A stretch of DNA of 64,000 nt. Source: Zobellia uliginosa. Lineage in GTDB: Bacteria; Bacteroidota; Bacteroidia; Flavobacteriales; Flavobacteriaceae. The stretch lies in assembly GCF_018860745.1 (NCBI RefSeq), contig NZ_JAHKPY010000012.1:372001-436000 (forward strand), written 5' to 3'. Shown here in pieces: positions 16,644-25,817 of this stretch. The translations under genes and the position numbers were made by a program. Numbering within the stretch: the first letter of the stretch is position 1; each line of letters opens with the position of its first letter. Under the pieces are notes generated by a model. That model was not told the origin of the DNA, did no database searches, and saw only the letters and a list, made by a program, of their open reading frames with translations.

Positions 16644-18944
16644 TTATGATTTGACCGTTGTTTTGGCCTTTTTTCTTTTTTCTCTTTCCTGGGCATCTAT
16701 AACCGCAACTGCAGTCATATTAACCATTTCATCTACATTTGCTCCTAATTGAAGAATGTGAACAGACCGTCTAAGACCCACCATAATTGGTCCAATACTA
16801 TCTGCCTGATTTAATTCTTTCAATAGTTTATAAGTGATGTTTGCGGCTTCCAGATTGGGAAAAATCAAGGTATTCACCTTTCTTCCCGCTAATTTCGAGA
16901 ACGGAAACTGACTTTGCAACAATTCCTTGTTCAGCGCAAAATCTGTTTGAATTTCACCATCTACGATAAGGGCAGGGTTACTTTCATGTAGAATACGGAC
17001 CGCCTCTCTTACTTTCTTTGCATGTGTATGATCAGAAGAACCAAAGTTAGCATAAGAAAGTAAAGCCATTACCGGCTCAAAACCAAAGGTTGTGGCAACA
17101 TTAGCGGCATTTTGGGCTATCTCAGCTATTTCCTCCGCATTAGGATTTATATTAATAGACGTATCGGACAAGAACAAAGGTCCTTTATCTGTAATCATAA
17201 TATTAACCGTAGAAACTTTCTTAACACCGGAAGCCCTACCTATTACTTCAAGAATTGGTTTTACCACCGTTGGATATGCTCTTGAATATCCAGAAATCAT
17301 GCCATCTGCATCACCTTCCAGCACCATCATAGCACCAAAATAATTACGCTCGCGCATTCTTATTTTAGCACTGTAGAGGGTTGTGCCATTACGTTTTCTA
17401 CTTTCCCAGAACTTGGTTGCATAGCGTATATGCTTCTCATCAAATTCTTTGGAAGTAGGATCAACAATTTCAATATCGGCATCAAAATCCAACTCTTTTT
17501 TTAACTCTAATATAATTTCTTTATGACCTAACAAAATGGGTTCCGCAATACCTTCTTCGTAAACGATTTGTGCTGCTTTTAAAACATCTAAATGATCTGC
17601 TTCTGCAAAAACAATTCGTTTTTTATTCATTTTCGCTCTATTATGCAATAGGCGCACCACTTTATTATCGTTACCTGAACGTTGTAAAAGCTCTTCTTTG
17701 TAACGATTCCAATCTGCAATAGGACTTTTAGCCACACCACTTTCCATTGCGGCTTTAGCAACGGCAGGTGGAATCTCGGCAATTAAACGTTGATCAAACG
17801 GTTTTGGAATTATGTAGTCCTTACCAAACGTCAACCTTGTTTCGCCATAAGCAATGTTAACTTGCTCCGGAACCGGTTGTTTTGTAAGCTCGGCCAATGC
17901 TTTAACAGCAGCCATCTTCATTTCTTCATTAATGGTGGTCGCTCGCACATCTAATGCCCCTCTAAAAATAAAAGGAAATCCTAGTACATTGTTTACCTGG
18001 TTAGGATGATCAGAACGTCCAGTGGCCATTATAATATCCTTACGTGTCCTTACTGCCAAATCGTAGTCTACCTCAGGATTAGGATTGGCCATGGCAAACA
18101 CAATAGGATTTTTAGCCATTGAAACCAGCATTTCTGCTGAAACTATATCCGCTATAGAGAGGCCAACAAAAACATCAGCATCTACCATAGCTTCGGAAAG
18201 TGTATCTATTTTTCTATCCGTAGCAAATTCCGCTTTTGAGGAAGACAAGTTTTCGGCATCTTTTCTAATCACCCCTTTACTGTCTAACATGACAATATTT
18301 TCAGCTTTTGCCCCAAAAGCTTTATATAATTTGGTACAGGAAACAGCTGCAGCTCCCGCCCCGCTTATTACAATCCGTACTTCTTCTATATTTTTTTCGG
18401 ATAACTCTAGTGCATTCAATAATGCAGCGGCAGAAATTATTGCCGTACCATGTTGGTCATCATGCATTACTGGGATATCAAGCTCTTCTTTTAGCCTTCT
18501 CTCAATTTCAAAAGCCTCTGGGGCCTTTATATCCTCAAGATTAATACCTCCAAAAGTAGGAGCTATCATTTTTACGGTCTGGACAAACTCATCCACATTT
18601 TCCGTATTCACCTCAATATCGATTCCATCTATATCCGCAAAAATCTTAAACAACAAACCTTTACCTTCCATCACTGGCTTAGAAGCTTCCGGCCCAATAT
18701 TACCCAAACCTAAAACAGCAGTACCGTTAGAAATGATAGCTACTAAATTTCCTTTGGAAGTATATTTATAAGCATTTTCCTTATCCTTTGCAATTTCAAG
18801 ACAAGGTTCTGCCACACCAGGCGAATAGGCCAATGCCAGGTCACGCTGGGTAGAATATGGTTTTGTAGGAACGATTTTTATTTTACCAGGCTGAGGTTTA
18901 GCATGATATATCAATGCTTCCCTTCTCAGTTTTTGATTCCCCAT
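16644..18944 (-). CDS. maeB: NADP-dependent malic enzyme with phosphotransacetylase-like domain
   Basis: 766 residues, the length of MaeB-type fusion enzymes. The N-terminal malic enzyme half (about 1-420) oxidatively decarboxylates malate to pyruvate with NADPH formation. It contains TQRDLALAYSPGVAEPC, the MHDDQHGTAIISAAALLNA motif and a Rossmann fold VRIVISGAGAAAVSC. The C-terminal half (about 430-755) resembles phosphate acetyltransferase (RIVFAEADHLDVLKAA, GMISGYSRAYPTVVKPILEV, DKGPLFLSDTSININPNAEEIAEIA); in this family it is regarded as regulatory and lacks proven activity. A TAAATTTG promoter box lies 23 bases upstream. It probably leads a maeB-ruvA-sprA transcript. Confidence 0.95.
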   Translation of the reverse strand: MGNQKLRREALIYHAKPQPGKIKIVPTKPYSTQRDLALAYSPGVAEPCLEIAKDKENAYKYTSKGNLVAIISNGTAVLGLGNIGPEASKPVMEGKGLLFKIFADIDGIDIEVNTENVDEFVQTVKMIAPTFGGINLEDIKAPEAFEIERRLKEELDIPVMHDDQHGTAIISAAALLNALELSEKNIEEVRIVISGAGAAAVSCTKLYKAFGAKAENIVMLDSKGVIRKDAENLSSSKAEFATDRKIDTLSEAMVDADVFVGLSIADIVSAEMLVSMAKNPIVFAMANPNPEVDYDLAVRTRKDIIMATGRSDHPNQVNNVLGFPFIFRGALDVRATTINEEMKMAAVKALAELTKQPVPEQVNIAYGETRLTFGKDYIIPKPFDQRLIAEIPPAVAKAAMESGVAKSPIADWNRYKEELLQRSGNDNKVVRLLHNRAKMNKKRIVFAEADHLDVLKAAQIVYEEGIAEPILLGHKEIILELKKELDFDADIEIVDPTSKEFDEKHIRYATKFWESRKRNGTTLYSAKIRMRERNYFGAMMVLEGDADGMISGYSRAYPTVVKPILEVIGRASGVKKVSTVNIMITDKGPLFLSDTSININPNAEEIAEIAQNAANVATTFGFEPVMALLSYANFGSSDHTHAKKVREAVRILHESNPALIVDGEIQTDFALNKELLQSQFPFSKLAGRKVNTLIFPNLEAANITYKLLKELNQADSIGPIMVGLRRSVHILQLGANVDEMVNMTAVAVIDAQEREKRKKAKTTVKS

Positions 18945-18966
18945 AAGATTATTCGGTTTTAAAAAA

Positions 18967-18974
18967 CAAATTTA
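18967..18974 (-). promoter_or_regulatory. Bacteroidetes -7 box (TAAATTTG) upstream of maeB
   Basis: Perfect TAnnTTTG on the minus strand, 22 bases before the maeB ATG. I see no clear TTG at the -33 position, so strength is uncertain. Confidence 0.45.
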
Positions 18975-19061
18975 AGGGTATTCTTCGGATAAGTGAAGCG
19001 CGTTCGAAGTATTAATTTCTTATACCCCAATCTATAAACAATATCATCAGTTAGTTTATTC

Positions 19062-20372
19062 TTACTTCTCCCCTTTAACATTAAGCCGTAATGAAAACAC
19101 AGCCGCCAGAATAAAAAACACTCCAGCAAAAAGGATGGCATTAATAGAGTTCCCGCCAAGAAGATTTTTAAAAATAGGCCCGAAAGTCAAGGTTTCTATA
19201 CCCATAGGAATTACGATCATCATATTCAAAATACCCATGTAGACACCTCTTCTGTCTTGCGGAACTATTTTAGATACCATGGTATAAGGTATACCCATCA
19301 TGGCCGCCCAGCCTACACCAAAAAGAACCATTGGCAACAATACGATAAAAGGATCAGAGATATAGGGGATGGCAAAAAGCGCTAATCCTGTGCCGAACAA
19401 ACTTGCAGCATAGACTTTTTTACTTCCATATTTGAGTACTATTGGGACCAAAGCTAGCGCGACAACCATTGTCGTAACATTATAAGTCGTACTCATTTTA
19501 GCTGATTGAGCTGCCGCTCCGGAAAGATCAAAACCCATGGTATTCATAAACAGGGGCGTAATAAATTGCCAATACACAAATAGGGCATACCACTGAAAAA
19601 GGTAAACTACGGAGAGTTTCCACATAAAGGAAGGCATTTCTTTTACCGCTTTTGATATTTCAACAAAAGGCATTTTAAAACGCTCAATAGATGATAACGC
19701 TTTGTGGGCCTTGATTTCTTTAAATTCTTCTTCGGACGGCGGAATTTCCGGTGTTTTTAATACTGACCATAAAATTGTGGCTACAGATAAAAATGCTCCA
19801 ATAAAGAAAGAATAATATAACCATTTTGGAATAGAACCGGCCACATCCACAGCATCTGCCACACTAAACCAATCTTGAAACAAGAAAATAGATGCGTTGG
19901 CCAAAACAATACCAGCTCCTACAAACAAACTTTGCATCTGGTAACCAAGACTTAGTTGTTTTTCGGGTAATTTATCGCCTACAAAAGCACGATAAGGTTC
20001 CATAGCCATATTATTACCCACATCCAATATCCAAAGTAATCCAACAGCAAACCAAAGGGCGGGACTTAAAGGAAATGCAAACAAACAAAGACTACCGATT
20101 ATAGCCCCAATTAAGAAGAAGGGTTTACGCCTACCAAAACGGGGCGACCATGTTTTATCCGAAATAGCGCCAATAATGGGCTGAATCACTAAACCCGTTA
20201 CAGGACCTGCAATATTTAAGATTGGCAACATATCTTCCGATGCTCCTAAAAATAAAAAGACAGGATTGATTGCAGTTTGCTGTAATCCAAAGCTGAATTG
20301 AATGCCCAGAAAGCCAACGTTCATGTTGAAAATCTGCCAAAAACTTAAGCTTGGTTTATTTATAAAGTTCAT
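19062..20372 (-). CDS. MFS transporter, SLC45/glycoside-cation symporter-like
   Basis: 436 residues, about twelve membrane helices in two six-helix halves joined by a cytoplasmic loop (about 210-240, KTPEIPPSEEEFKEIKAHK). The N-terminus SFWQIFNMNVGFLGIQFSFGLQQTAINPVFLFLGA, the GAISDKTWSPRFGRRKPFFLIG loop (about 88-110; the MFS A-motif variant GxxSDxxxxRxGRRRP) and the late AAMMGIPYTMVSKIVPQDRRGVYMG segment resemble sucrose/maltose-type SLC45 carriers. Substrate is probably a sugar or glycoside, but no catabolic genes lie nearby, so this stays open. Stands alone between queG and maeB. An inverted repeat lies just upstream of the start. Confidence 0.85.
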   Translation of the reverse strand: MNFINKPSLSFWQIFNMNVGFLGIQFSFGLQQTAINPVFLFLGASEDMLPILNIAGPVTGLVIQPIIGAISDKTWSPRFGRRKPFFLIGAIIGSLCLFAFPLSPALWFAVGLLWILDVGNNMAMEPYRAFVGDKLPEKQLSLGYQMQSLFVGAGIVLANASIFLFQDWFSVADAVDVAGSIPKWLYYSFFIGAFLSVATILWSVLKTPEIPPSEEEFKEIKAHKALSSIERFKMPFVEISKAVKEMPSFMWKLSVVYLFQWYALFVYWQFITPLFMNTMGFDLSGAAAQSAKMSTTYNVTTMVVALALVPIVLKYGSKKVYAASLFGTGLALFAIPYISDPFIVLLPMVLFGVGWAAMMGIPYTMVSKIVPQDRRGVYMGILNMMIVIPMGIETLTFGPIFKNLLGGNSINAILFAGVFFILAAVFSLRLNVKGEK

Positions 20373-20395
20373 GAGAAGTTGATTTTGGTCTTAAA

Positions 20396-20413
20396 ACTAT
20401 CTAACAAGATAGT
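20396..20413. promoter_or_regulatory. inverted repeat upstream of the MFS gene
   Basis: ACTATCT-AACA-AGATAGT, a perfect 7-bp inverted repeat 24 bases before the MFS start. It could be an operator or an mRNA hairpin in the leader. No regulator gene adjoins, so this is only a candidate. Confidence 0.3.
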
Positions 20414-20493
20414 ATAATAAATCATCGACAGAAAAGAACTTTACCAGAAAATATGAGAGGGACCGAACTCTAACGTTTTCGATGAAGCCAGAA

Positions 20494-21414
20494 TTATTTC
20501 AAGAACTCAATATTCCGCTGTAAACCTGAAAATTTAGTTCTTTTTACAGCTGATTTTTGAAACACTTTTCTAAACACATCTTCCGTAATTTCCTCCCAAT
20601 CCTTTTTGGACATCGAAAGAAGTTCAGGGTGTGGATTGAACAGGGGTTCTTGGTGAGGTTTCGAAAAACGGTTCCATGGGCACACATCTTGGCACACATC
20701 GCATCCAAATGCCCAATCATTAAACCTACCCTCAAACTCAGCAGGAATTTCATTTTTAAGCTCAATAGTGAAATAGGAAATACACTTACTACCGTCAACC
20801 ACGTACGGCTCAACAATGGCCTCCGTTGGGCAAGCATCTATACAAGCGGTACAATTACCGCAATGATCAGTGACCTTATAATCATATTCCAACTCTAGAT
20901 CCACAATGAGTTCCGCAATGAAATAGAAGGAACCAACCTGTTGGGTAAGTAAATTGCTGTGTTTTCCTATCCAACCTAATCCGCTTTTAGCTGCCCATGC
21001 CTTGTCCAACACAGGGGCCGAATCTACAAAAGCCCTTCCTCCAACTTCACCAATATTTTCGGAGATAAAATCTTGCAACTGACGCAACTTAGATTTGATG
21101 ACGTGGTGATAATCTTGCCCGTAGGCATATTTAGAAATTTTATAGGTATCACATTGCTGAGTTTCCTCAGGATAGTAATTCAGTAACAAAGAGATAACGG
21201 ACTTAGCTCCATCTACCAATAAGCGAGGGTCCAAGCGTTTGTCAAAATGATTGGCCATGTACGACATCTCGCCGTGCATGTTATTATTAAGCCATTTTTC
21301 TAGGCGAGGTGCTTCTTCCTCTAAAAAATCAGCTTTGGAAATTCCACAGGACAAAAAACCGAGGCGTTTGGCTTCGGTTTTTATAAGTTCGGAATACTTC
21401 CCTCTTGATTTCAT
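20494..21414 (-). CDS. queG: epoxyqueuosine reductase
   Basis: 306 residues, the usual size. QueG reduces epoxyqueuosine to queuosine in tRNA using cobalamin and two [4Fe-4S] clusters. The cluster ligands are visible as [16 protein letters not shown] and [11 protein letters not shown]. The N-terminal DUF1730 part includes [28 protein letters not shown] and the cobalamin-region segment [19 protein letters not shown], all typical. Its ATG is separated from the ruvB stop by one base, so the two are co-transcribed and probably translationally coupled. The C-terminus ([14 protein letters not shown]) ends at the family's usual point, without the HEAT-repeat extension found in some QueG proteins. 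Confidence 0.96.
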   Translation of the reverse strand: MKSRGKYSELIKTEAKRLGFLSCGISKADFLEEEAPRLEKWLNNNMHGEMSYMANHFDKRLDPRLLVDGAKSVISLLLNYYPEETQQCDTYKISKYAYGQDYHHVIKSKLRQLQDFISENIGEVGGRAFVDSAPVLDKAWAAKSGLGWIGKHSNLLTQQVGSFYFIAELIVDLELEYDYKVTDHCGNCTACIDACPTEAIVEPYVVDGSKCISYFTIELKNEIPAEFEGRFNDWAFGCDVCQDVCPWNRFSKPHQEPLFNPHPELLSMSKKDWEEITEDVFRKVFQKSAVKRTKFSGLQRNIEFLK

Positions 21415-21415
21415 A

Positions 21416-22438
21416 CTAAAACAACCCAGGTTGCACGCCTCCTTTAAGTTTTCCCAAGTGCTTATAGGCCAAATCCGTAACTTCCCTACCTCTTGGCGTT
21501 CGCATAATAAAACCTTGCTGTATTAAAAAAGGTTCATAAACCTCTTCAATAGTCTCCGAACTTTCAGAAACTGCTGTGGCTAAAGTAGTTATACCCACAG
21601 GACCTCCCTTAAACTTATCTATAATGGTTGTTAGTATTTTGTTATCCATTTCATCCAACCCATGTGCATCTACATTCAATGCTTTTAGACTGAATTTTGA
21701 GATTTCGATATCTATACTACCATTGCCCTTAATTTGAGCAAAATCACGTACTCTTCTTAAAAGAGCATTACAAATTCTAGGGGTACCCCTACTTCTACCG
21801 GCAATCTCAATAGCAGCATCTTGTGTAATAGGCACTTTTAAAATCTCGGCACTACGCTCTACAATGGTTGAAAGCAGTTCCGTAGAATAGTATTGTAAAC
21901 GACTCTGAATACCAAAACGTGCACGCATTGGAGCCGTAAGTAGCCCCGAACGAGTTGTTGCTCCAATAAGTGTAAACGGGTTCAAATTTATCTGTACCGA
22001 GCGGGCATTTGGACCCGACTCGATCATAATATCAATCTTATAATCCTCCATTGCAGAATAGAGATATTCTTCCACAATAGAACTTAAACGGTGAATCTCA
22101 TCAATAAAAAGCACATCCCGCTCATCCAAATTTGTAAGTAGACCAGCCAAATCTCCGGGTTTGTCCAGAACCGGACCAGAGGTAATTTTGATTCCCACCC
22201 CTAATTCACTTGCCAGAATATGCGCCAAAGTAGTCTTGCCCAAGCCTGGAGGGCCATGAAATAAGGTATGATCCAGTGCCTCTCCTCTTTGATTGGCGGC
22301 TTCAACAAAAACCTTTAAATTCTCCAACACCTGCTCTTGCCCGGTAAAGTCATCAAAACTTATGGGACGTAAAGCTCTTTCTATATCAAATTCTTCGGGT
22401 GTGAAGTTTTCTCCTTCAGGATCTAAGTACTCATTCAT
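21416..22438 (-). CDS. ruvB: Holliday junction branch migration helicase RuvB
   Basis: 340 residues, standard length. This AAA+ ATPase drives branch migration with RuvA. Walker A is GPPGLGKTT (62-70), Walker B is [10 protein letters not shown], the sensor region is [21 protein letters not shown], and the C-terminal winged helix ends [24 protein letters not shown]. The frame starts with [13 protein letters not shown], typical of Bacteroidetes RuvB. A TATCTTTG promoter box ends 8 bases before the ATG, so the message may be nearly leaderless. Leads a ruvB-queG unit. Confidence 0.97.
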   Translation of the reverse strand: MNEYLDPEGENFTPEEFDIERALRPISFDDFTGQEQVLENLKVFVEAANQRGEALDHTLFHGPPGLGKTTLAHILASELGVGIKITSGPVLDKPGDLAGLLTNLDERDVLFIDEIHRLSSIVEEYLYSAMEDYKIDIMIESGPNARSVQINLNPFTLIGATTRSGLLTAPMRARFGIQSRLQYYSTELLSTIVERSAEILKVPITQDAAIEIAGRSRGTPRICNALLRRVRDFAQIKGNGSIDIEISKFSLKALNVDAHGLDEMDNKILTTIIDKFKGGPVGITTLATAVSESSETIEEVYEPFLIQQGFIMRTPRGREVTDLAYKHLGKLKGGVQPGLF

Positions 22439-22445
22439 ATTAAAA

Positions 22446-22453
22446 CAAAGATA
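22446..22453 (-). promoter_or_regulatory. Bacteroidetes -7 box (TATCTTTG) at the ruvB start
   Basis: Perfect TAnnTTTG on the minus strand, ending 7 bases before the ruvB ATG. The -33 position has GTG at 19 bases rather than TTG. Implied 5' leader is only a few bases. Confidence 0.5.
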
Positions 22454-22557
22454 GCAGAAAAAGAAACAAGCCCACTATACTTCATTACCCTAATCTGCCG
22501 TTTTCTATATGGCAAAAAGCCGCTCAACCTTGAAGATAATTTTCGTAATTTCATTGC

Positions 22558-24822
22558 ATGCAAGACTCTATTTACTCCTCAGAAATACTTCAGTACATTC
22601 CTTTTTATTATGTTATTTGGTCTGACAATTTACTGACCGAATCCGAAATTAACGTTGTTCATAATGCAATTGATGCAGACAAAACGCTGGCAGAACAGAG
22701 TAAGAAGCAATTACTTGCATGGTTAGACACCAACAATCCGCCAGCTGATGTAGAACTAAAAAAATGGAAACAAACCATTTCAAACTCAGCCGTGAATCTA
22801 ATAGAAAGTGAAACCTACCCCCTTACCACTTTCAGTCAGAAGGTCGTATGTCACTATAAAGACGAATGCCCGTTTAACGAACAACTGAAGCATATTGAAA
22901 TACAATTGGGCATTCAACCAAATCACTACAATCACCTTTTTGATGTGGAAGTATCGCATGAAGCTACATCGGACTTTTATAATGCCACAGAAATTGACTG
23001 TATTTTAAAGGGTAAGCATGCAAAGGTGGTAGATAATTTCAGAGAAATACTTGCAGACCCAATTTTTAAATGGGATATATACCGAGACAAAGAAGAGTTT
23101 AGAAAAGTGGTTCTAAACCAAGTCAAATTTCTGGCGGATAAAGGTTATGGAGCCATGGCATATCCAGAAGAATACGGAGGAACCAATGACATGGAAGGCT
23201 ATGCCTATATGTTCGAAAATATGATGTATGCAGATGGCAGTCTATCTATAAAATTCGGAGTTCAATTTGGACTTTTTGGAGGGAGCATACAAAAACTAGG
23301 AACTAAAAAACACCATGACCAATATTTAGATGCAACAGGAAAAACGGAGCTTTTAGGATGTTTTGCTATGACCGAAACTGGCCACGGCTCCAATGTTCGT
23401 GGCATAAAAACTACGGCAACCTATAACAACAAGACAGATCAAATTATTATTCATACCCCTGGTAAGAACGATAACAAGGAATATATTGGCAATGCATTAC
23501 ACTCCAAGATGGCCTCCGTATTTGCCCAACTTATTGTAAATGGAAAAAATGAAGGCGTACATGCTATACTTGTTCCCCTTAGAAACGAGAAACACGAACT
23601 TTTACCAGGCGTAGTTATTGAAGATAATGGTTATAAATTGGGCCTAAATGGTGTTGATAATGGTAAAATATGGTTTGACCAAGTTGCCGTACCTAGAGAG
23701 AATCTACTTAATAAATATGGAGACATCAGAGAAAATGGCTCCTATTATTCTGATATTAAAAACCCGAACAAGCGCTTTTTTACTATGCTTGGCACTTTAG
23801 TTGGCGGAAGGATTTGTGTTGCCCGAGCAGGTTTAGGAGGTGCCAAATTTGCTTTAACCGTGGCTATTAAACATGCGCTTAAACGTAGACAGTTTAATGA
23901 CAGTATTAAAATTCAGGAAGATCTGTTGATGGATTATCCAACACATCAGCTACGTCTTACGCCTTTGGTAGCTAGCGCCTATGTCTACCACATAACTTTG
24001 GACAATATGATGACGCAGTATTGCGACACATCTCAGCCAGACAAGCGAAAAGTAGAAACCCAAGTAGCAGGATTAAAATCTATCATTACCTGGTACGCAA
24101 ATGAAACCATTCAAGAATGCAGGGAAGCATGTGGCGGAAAAGGTTATCTAATAGAAAACAGAATTGCGGATTTAAAAGGTGATGTAGACATCTTTACCAC
24201 ATTTGAAGGAGATAATACCGTACTTCTGCTATTAGCTGCAAAAGGGGTTTTATCCGACTTTAAATCAGAATTCAATAGCGCAGGGTTTTCTGCCGTATTG
24301 AAAATACTGGGTATACAAATAAGTGATAAATTAACAACTATTAACCCTGTTTACACGAACAAGGTAGACAAAGACCATTTATATAATCCAAAGTTCCATA
24401 AGCACGCTTTTGACTATCGTACGAGACGCTTAACTTATTCCTTAGCTATGCGCATTAGGGATTACATTAAAAAAGGAGTTCCCTCATACCAAGCTTTTCT
24501 AAAAGTTCAAAGTCACTTAGTTGCTTTAGGGAAAGCATATAGTAATGAACTGGCTTATACTACCTATTACGATTTTGTACAGAACATGCCAGAAGGCAGA
24601 AACAAAGACCTATTTCAAAAGTTGGGCACTCTCCATGCTTTGCACACCCTTAGACAAGATGCAGAATGGTATTTAGAACAGGGTTATATTGGCGGAACAA
24701 AATCTAAAGCTATCCGCCAGCGTGTTGAACGCTTATGTACGGAGCTAAGACCACACATTGAAGTTTTGGTAGATGGATTTGGCATACCGGAACACTGTAT
24801 GAGTGCTCCTATTGCCCAATAG
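22558..24822 (+). CDS. acyl-CoA oxidase/dehydrogenase-like flavoprotein
   Basis: 754 residues, much longer than standard acyl-CoA dehydrogenases (about 380-400) and closer to acyl-CoA oxidases. It oxidises an acyl-CoA to the enoyl-CoA using FAD. Seen here: an N-terminal helical extension (about 1-160), the FAD/substrate block GCFAMTETGHGSNVRG (about 275-290), GVDNGKIWFDQVAVPRENLLN, the glycine-rich CGGKGYLIENR (about 525) and the active-site glutamate in FTTFEGDNTVLLLLAAKG, a form typical of acyl-CoA oxidases. Whether the electron acceptor is O2 or an electron-transfer flavoprotein cannot be read from the sequence. It stands alone, divergent from ruvB and convergent with the DUF2807 gene (17 bases apart). 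Substrate chain length unknown. Confidence 0.88.
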   Translation: MQDSIYSSEILQYIPFYYVIWSDNLLTESEINVVHNAIDADKTLAEQSKKQLLAWLDTNNPPADVELKKWKQTISNSAVNLIESETYPLTTFSQKVVCHYKDECPFNEQLKHIEIQLGIQPNHYNHLFDVEVSHEATSDFYNATEIDCILKGKHAKVVDNFREILADPIFKWDIYRDKEEFRKVVLNQVKFLADKGYGAMAYPEEYGGTNDMEGYAYMFENMMYADGSLSIKFGVQFGLFGGSIQKLGTKKHHDQYLDATGKTELLGCFAMTETGHGSNVRGIKTTATYNNKTDQIIIHTPGKNDNKEYIGNALHSKMASVFAQLIVNGKNEGVHAILVPLRNEKHELLPGVVIEDNGYKLGLNGVDNGKIWFDQVAVPRENLLNKYGDIRENGSYYSDIKNPNKRFFTMLGTLVGGRICVARAGLGGAKFALTVAIKHALKRRQFNDSIKIQEDLLMDYPTHQLRLTPLVASAYVYHITLDNMMTQYCDTSQPDKRKVETQVAGLKSIITWYANETIQECREACGGKGYLIENRIADLKGDVDIFTTFEGDNTVLLLLAAKGVLSDFKSEFNSAGFSAVLKILGIQISDKLTTINPVYTNKVDKDHLYNPKFHKHAFDYRTRRLTYSLAMRIRDYIKKGVPSYQAFLKVQSHLVALGKAYSNELAYTTYYDFVQNMPEGRNKDLFQKLGTLHALHTLRQDAEWYLEQGYIGGTKSKAIRQRVERLCTELRPHIEVLVDGFGIPEHCMSAPIAQ

Positions 24823-24839
24823 TATTCAAGGAGTTTTTA

Positions 24840-25661
24840 TTACTTCTCCTTATGCAATTCAGAGGTGTCCAAAAAATCGATTATCTCTACTTTACCATCC
24901 CCGTATAAATGGGTTTTAGCATTTCCGCTTGAGGTCAACTGCACAGTATTGACAGAGTTTACATCTGCGTTGGCGGACTCTTCTAAAGTCAAAAAAACAG
25001 TGTCTGAAACTAACTTCTCACTTTTAAGTTTGGAGCTTTCAAAAAGATTAGCATATAACTCATAAGTCGTTCCTTCAAGGATGGCAGTAGCATTCGTGTA
25101 CATTTTAACATTACATAAATCCGTCTCACCAAAAATATTAACATCTACTCTATCTTTGAGAACAAGGTTCATTTCTTTTCCTTTGAGATTAAAATCTCCA
25201 GAACTATTTCCTTCCATATTAATGTTAAAAACTTCGGCATCAGCATTTAAATCCATCTTGGCAGACTCATGCATATCTACGTAAAGGTCTTTTGATGTAA
25301 TTGCTCCATCCATAGTAATCTCTCCGTCATACAGGGTAATAGCTTCAAGATATATATAATTGACCGTGATTTCCAGTTTCTTCTTTCTGGTAATATTATA
25401 AAAGGAACTGATTTGCAAAACACTATCCTGAACCTTAAATCTTAAAACATCAATAAGATTATCATCAGCAGTTATAGCAATCCCTTCTTCTGTGGAATCG
25501 TGTAAAACTATATCAAGGTCATCTCGCAATTCAATAGCATGAAATGGTGGTAATTCTTGAAATACATCAACAACAACCCTATTTCCTTTAATCTTTGGTT
25601 TTCGTTGAGCAAAAGCTGAAAAAGTAAATAATAAGGCAAACAGAAAAAGTAAATTTCTCAT
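24840..25661 (-). CDS. exported DUF2807 (head GIN domain) protein
   Basis: 273 residues. A signal peptide (about 1-18, MRNLLFLFALLFTFSAFAQR) is followed by a repetitive beta-rich region. It has the DUF2807 opening (VVVDVFQELPPFHAIELRDDLDIVLHDS) and successive short strands ending in acidic or small residues, consistent with a right-handed beta-helix of the adhesin-like 'head GIN' family. Function in Bacteroidetes is undescribed; cell-envelope or periplasmic location is predicted. The gene has its own strong promoter (25711-25739) and lies just after the oxidase operon terminator, so it is an independent unit. Confidence 0.85.
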   Translation of the reverse strand: MRNLLFLFALLFTFSAFAQRKPKIKGNRVVVDVFQELPPFHAIELRDDLDIVLHDSTEEGIAITADDNLIDVLRFKVQDSVLQISSFYNITRKKKLEITVNYIYLEAITLYDGEITMDGAITSKDLYVDMHESAKMDLNADAEVFNINMEGNSSGDFNLKGKEMNLVLKDRVDVNIFGETDLCNVKMYTNATAILEGTTYELYANLFESSKLKSEKLVSDTVFLTLEESANADVNSVNTVQLTSSGNAKTHLYGDGKVEIIDFLDTSELHKEK

Positions 25662-25710
25662 ACTACAGTGTCTTTGGTTCTAGGGGGTTAGATTGACATT
25701 TTATAATTTG

Positions 25711-25739
25711 CAAATGTATCTTATATTGTTCGTATCCAA
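25711..25739 (-). promoter_or_regulatory. promoter of the DUF2807 gene
   Basis: Minus strand: TTG (25739-25737), 18-base spacer, TACATTTG (25718-25711). Full consensus; start codon about 50 bases downstream. Confidence 0.75.
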
Positions 25740-25766
25740 CAAGAATGTTAAAAAAAAGTATAAAAA

Positions 25767-25795
25767 AAATGCCTAACTATAAAAGTTAGGCATTT
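25767..25795 (-). terminator. terminator of the act-cta operon
   Basis: Minus strand: AAATGCCTAAC / GTTAGGCATTT, an 11-bp perfect stem with a 7-base loop followed by a run of Ts, 22 bases past the ctaD stop. Confidence 0.9.
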
Positions 25796-25817
25796 ATATT
25801 TGAGTTAATCTAGTATT

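Noticed and set aside
18085-18771. 228-codon open frame on the plus strand opposite maeB
   Set aside because: Serine/isoleucine/alanine-rich translation without family signature; it is the shadow of the strongly conserved malic enzyme on the other strand.
20396-20413. Inverted repeat before the MFS gene as a transcription terminator
   Set aside because: No T-tract follows on the relevant strand; kept only as a weak operator/hairpin candidate.
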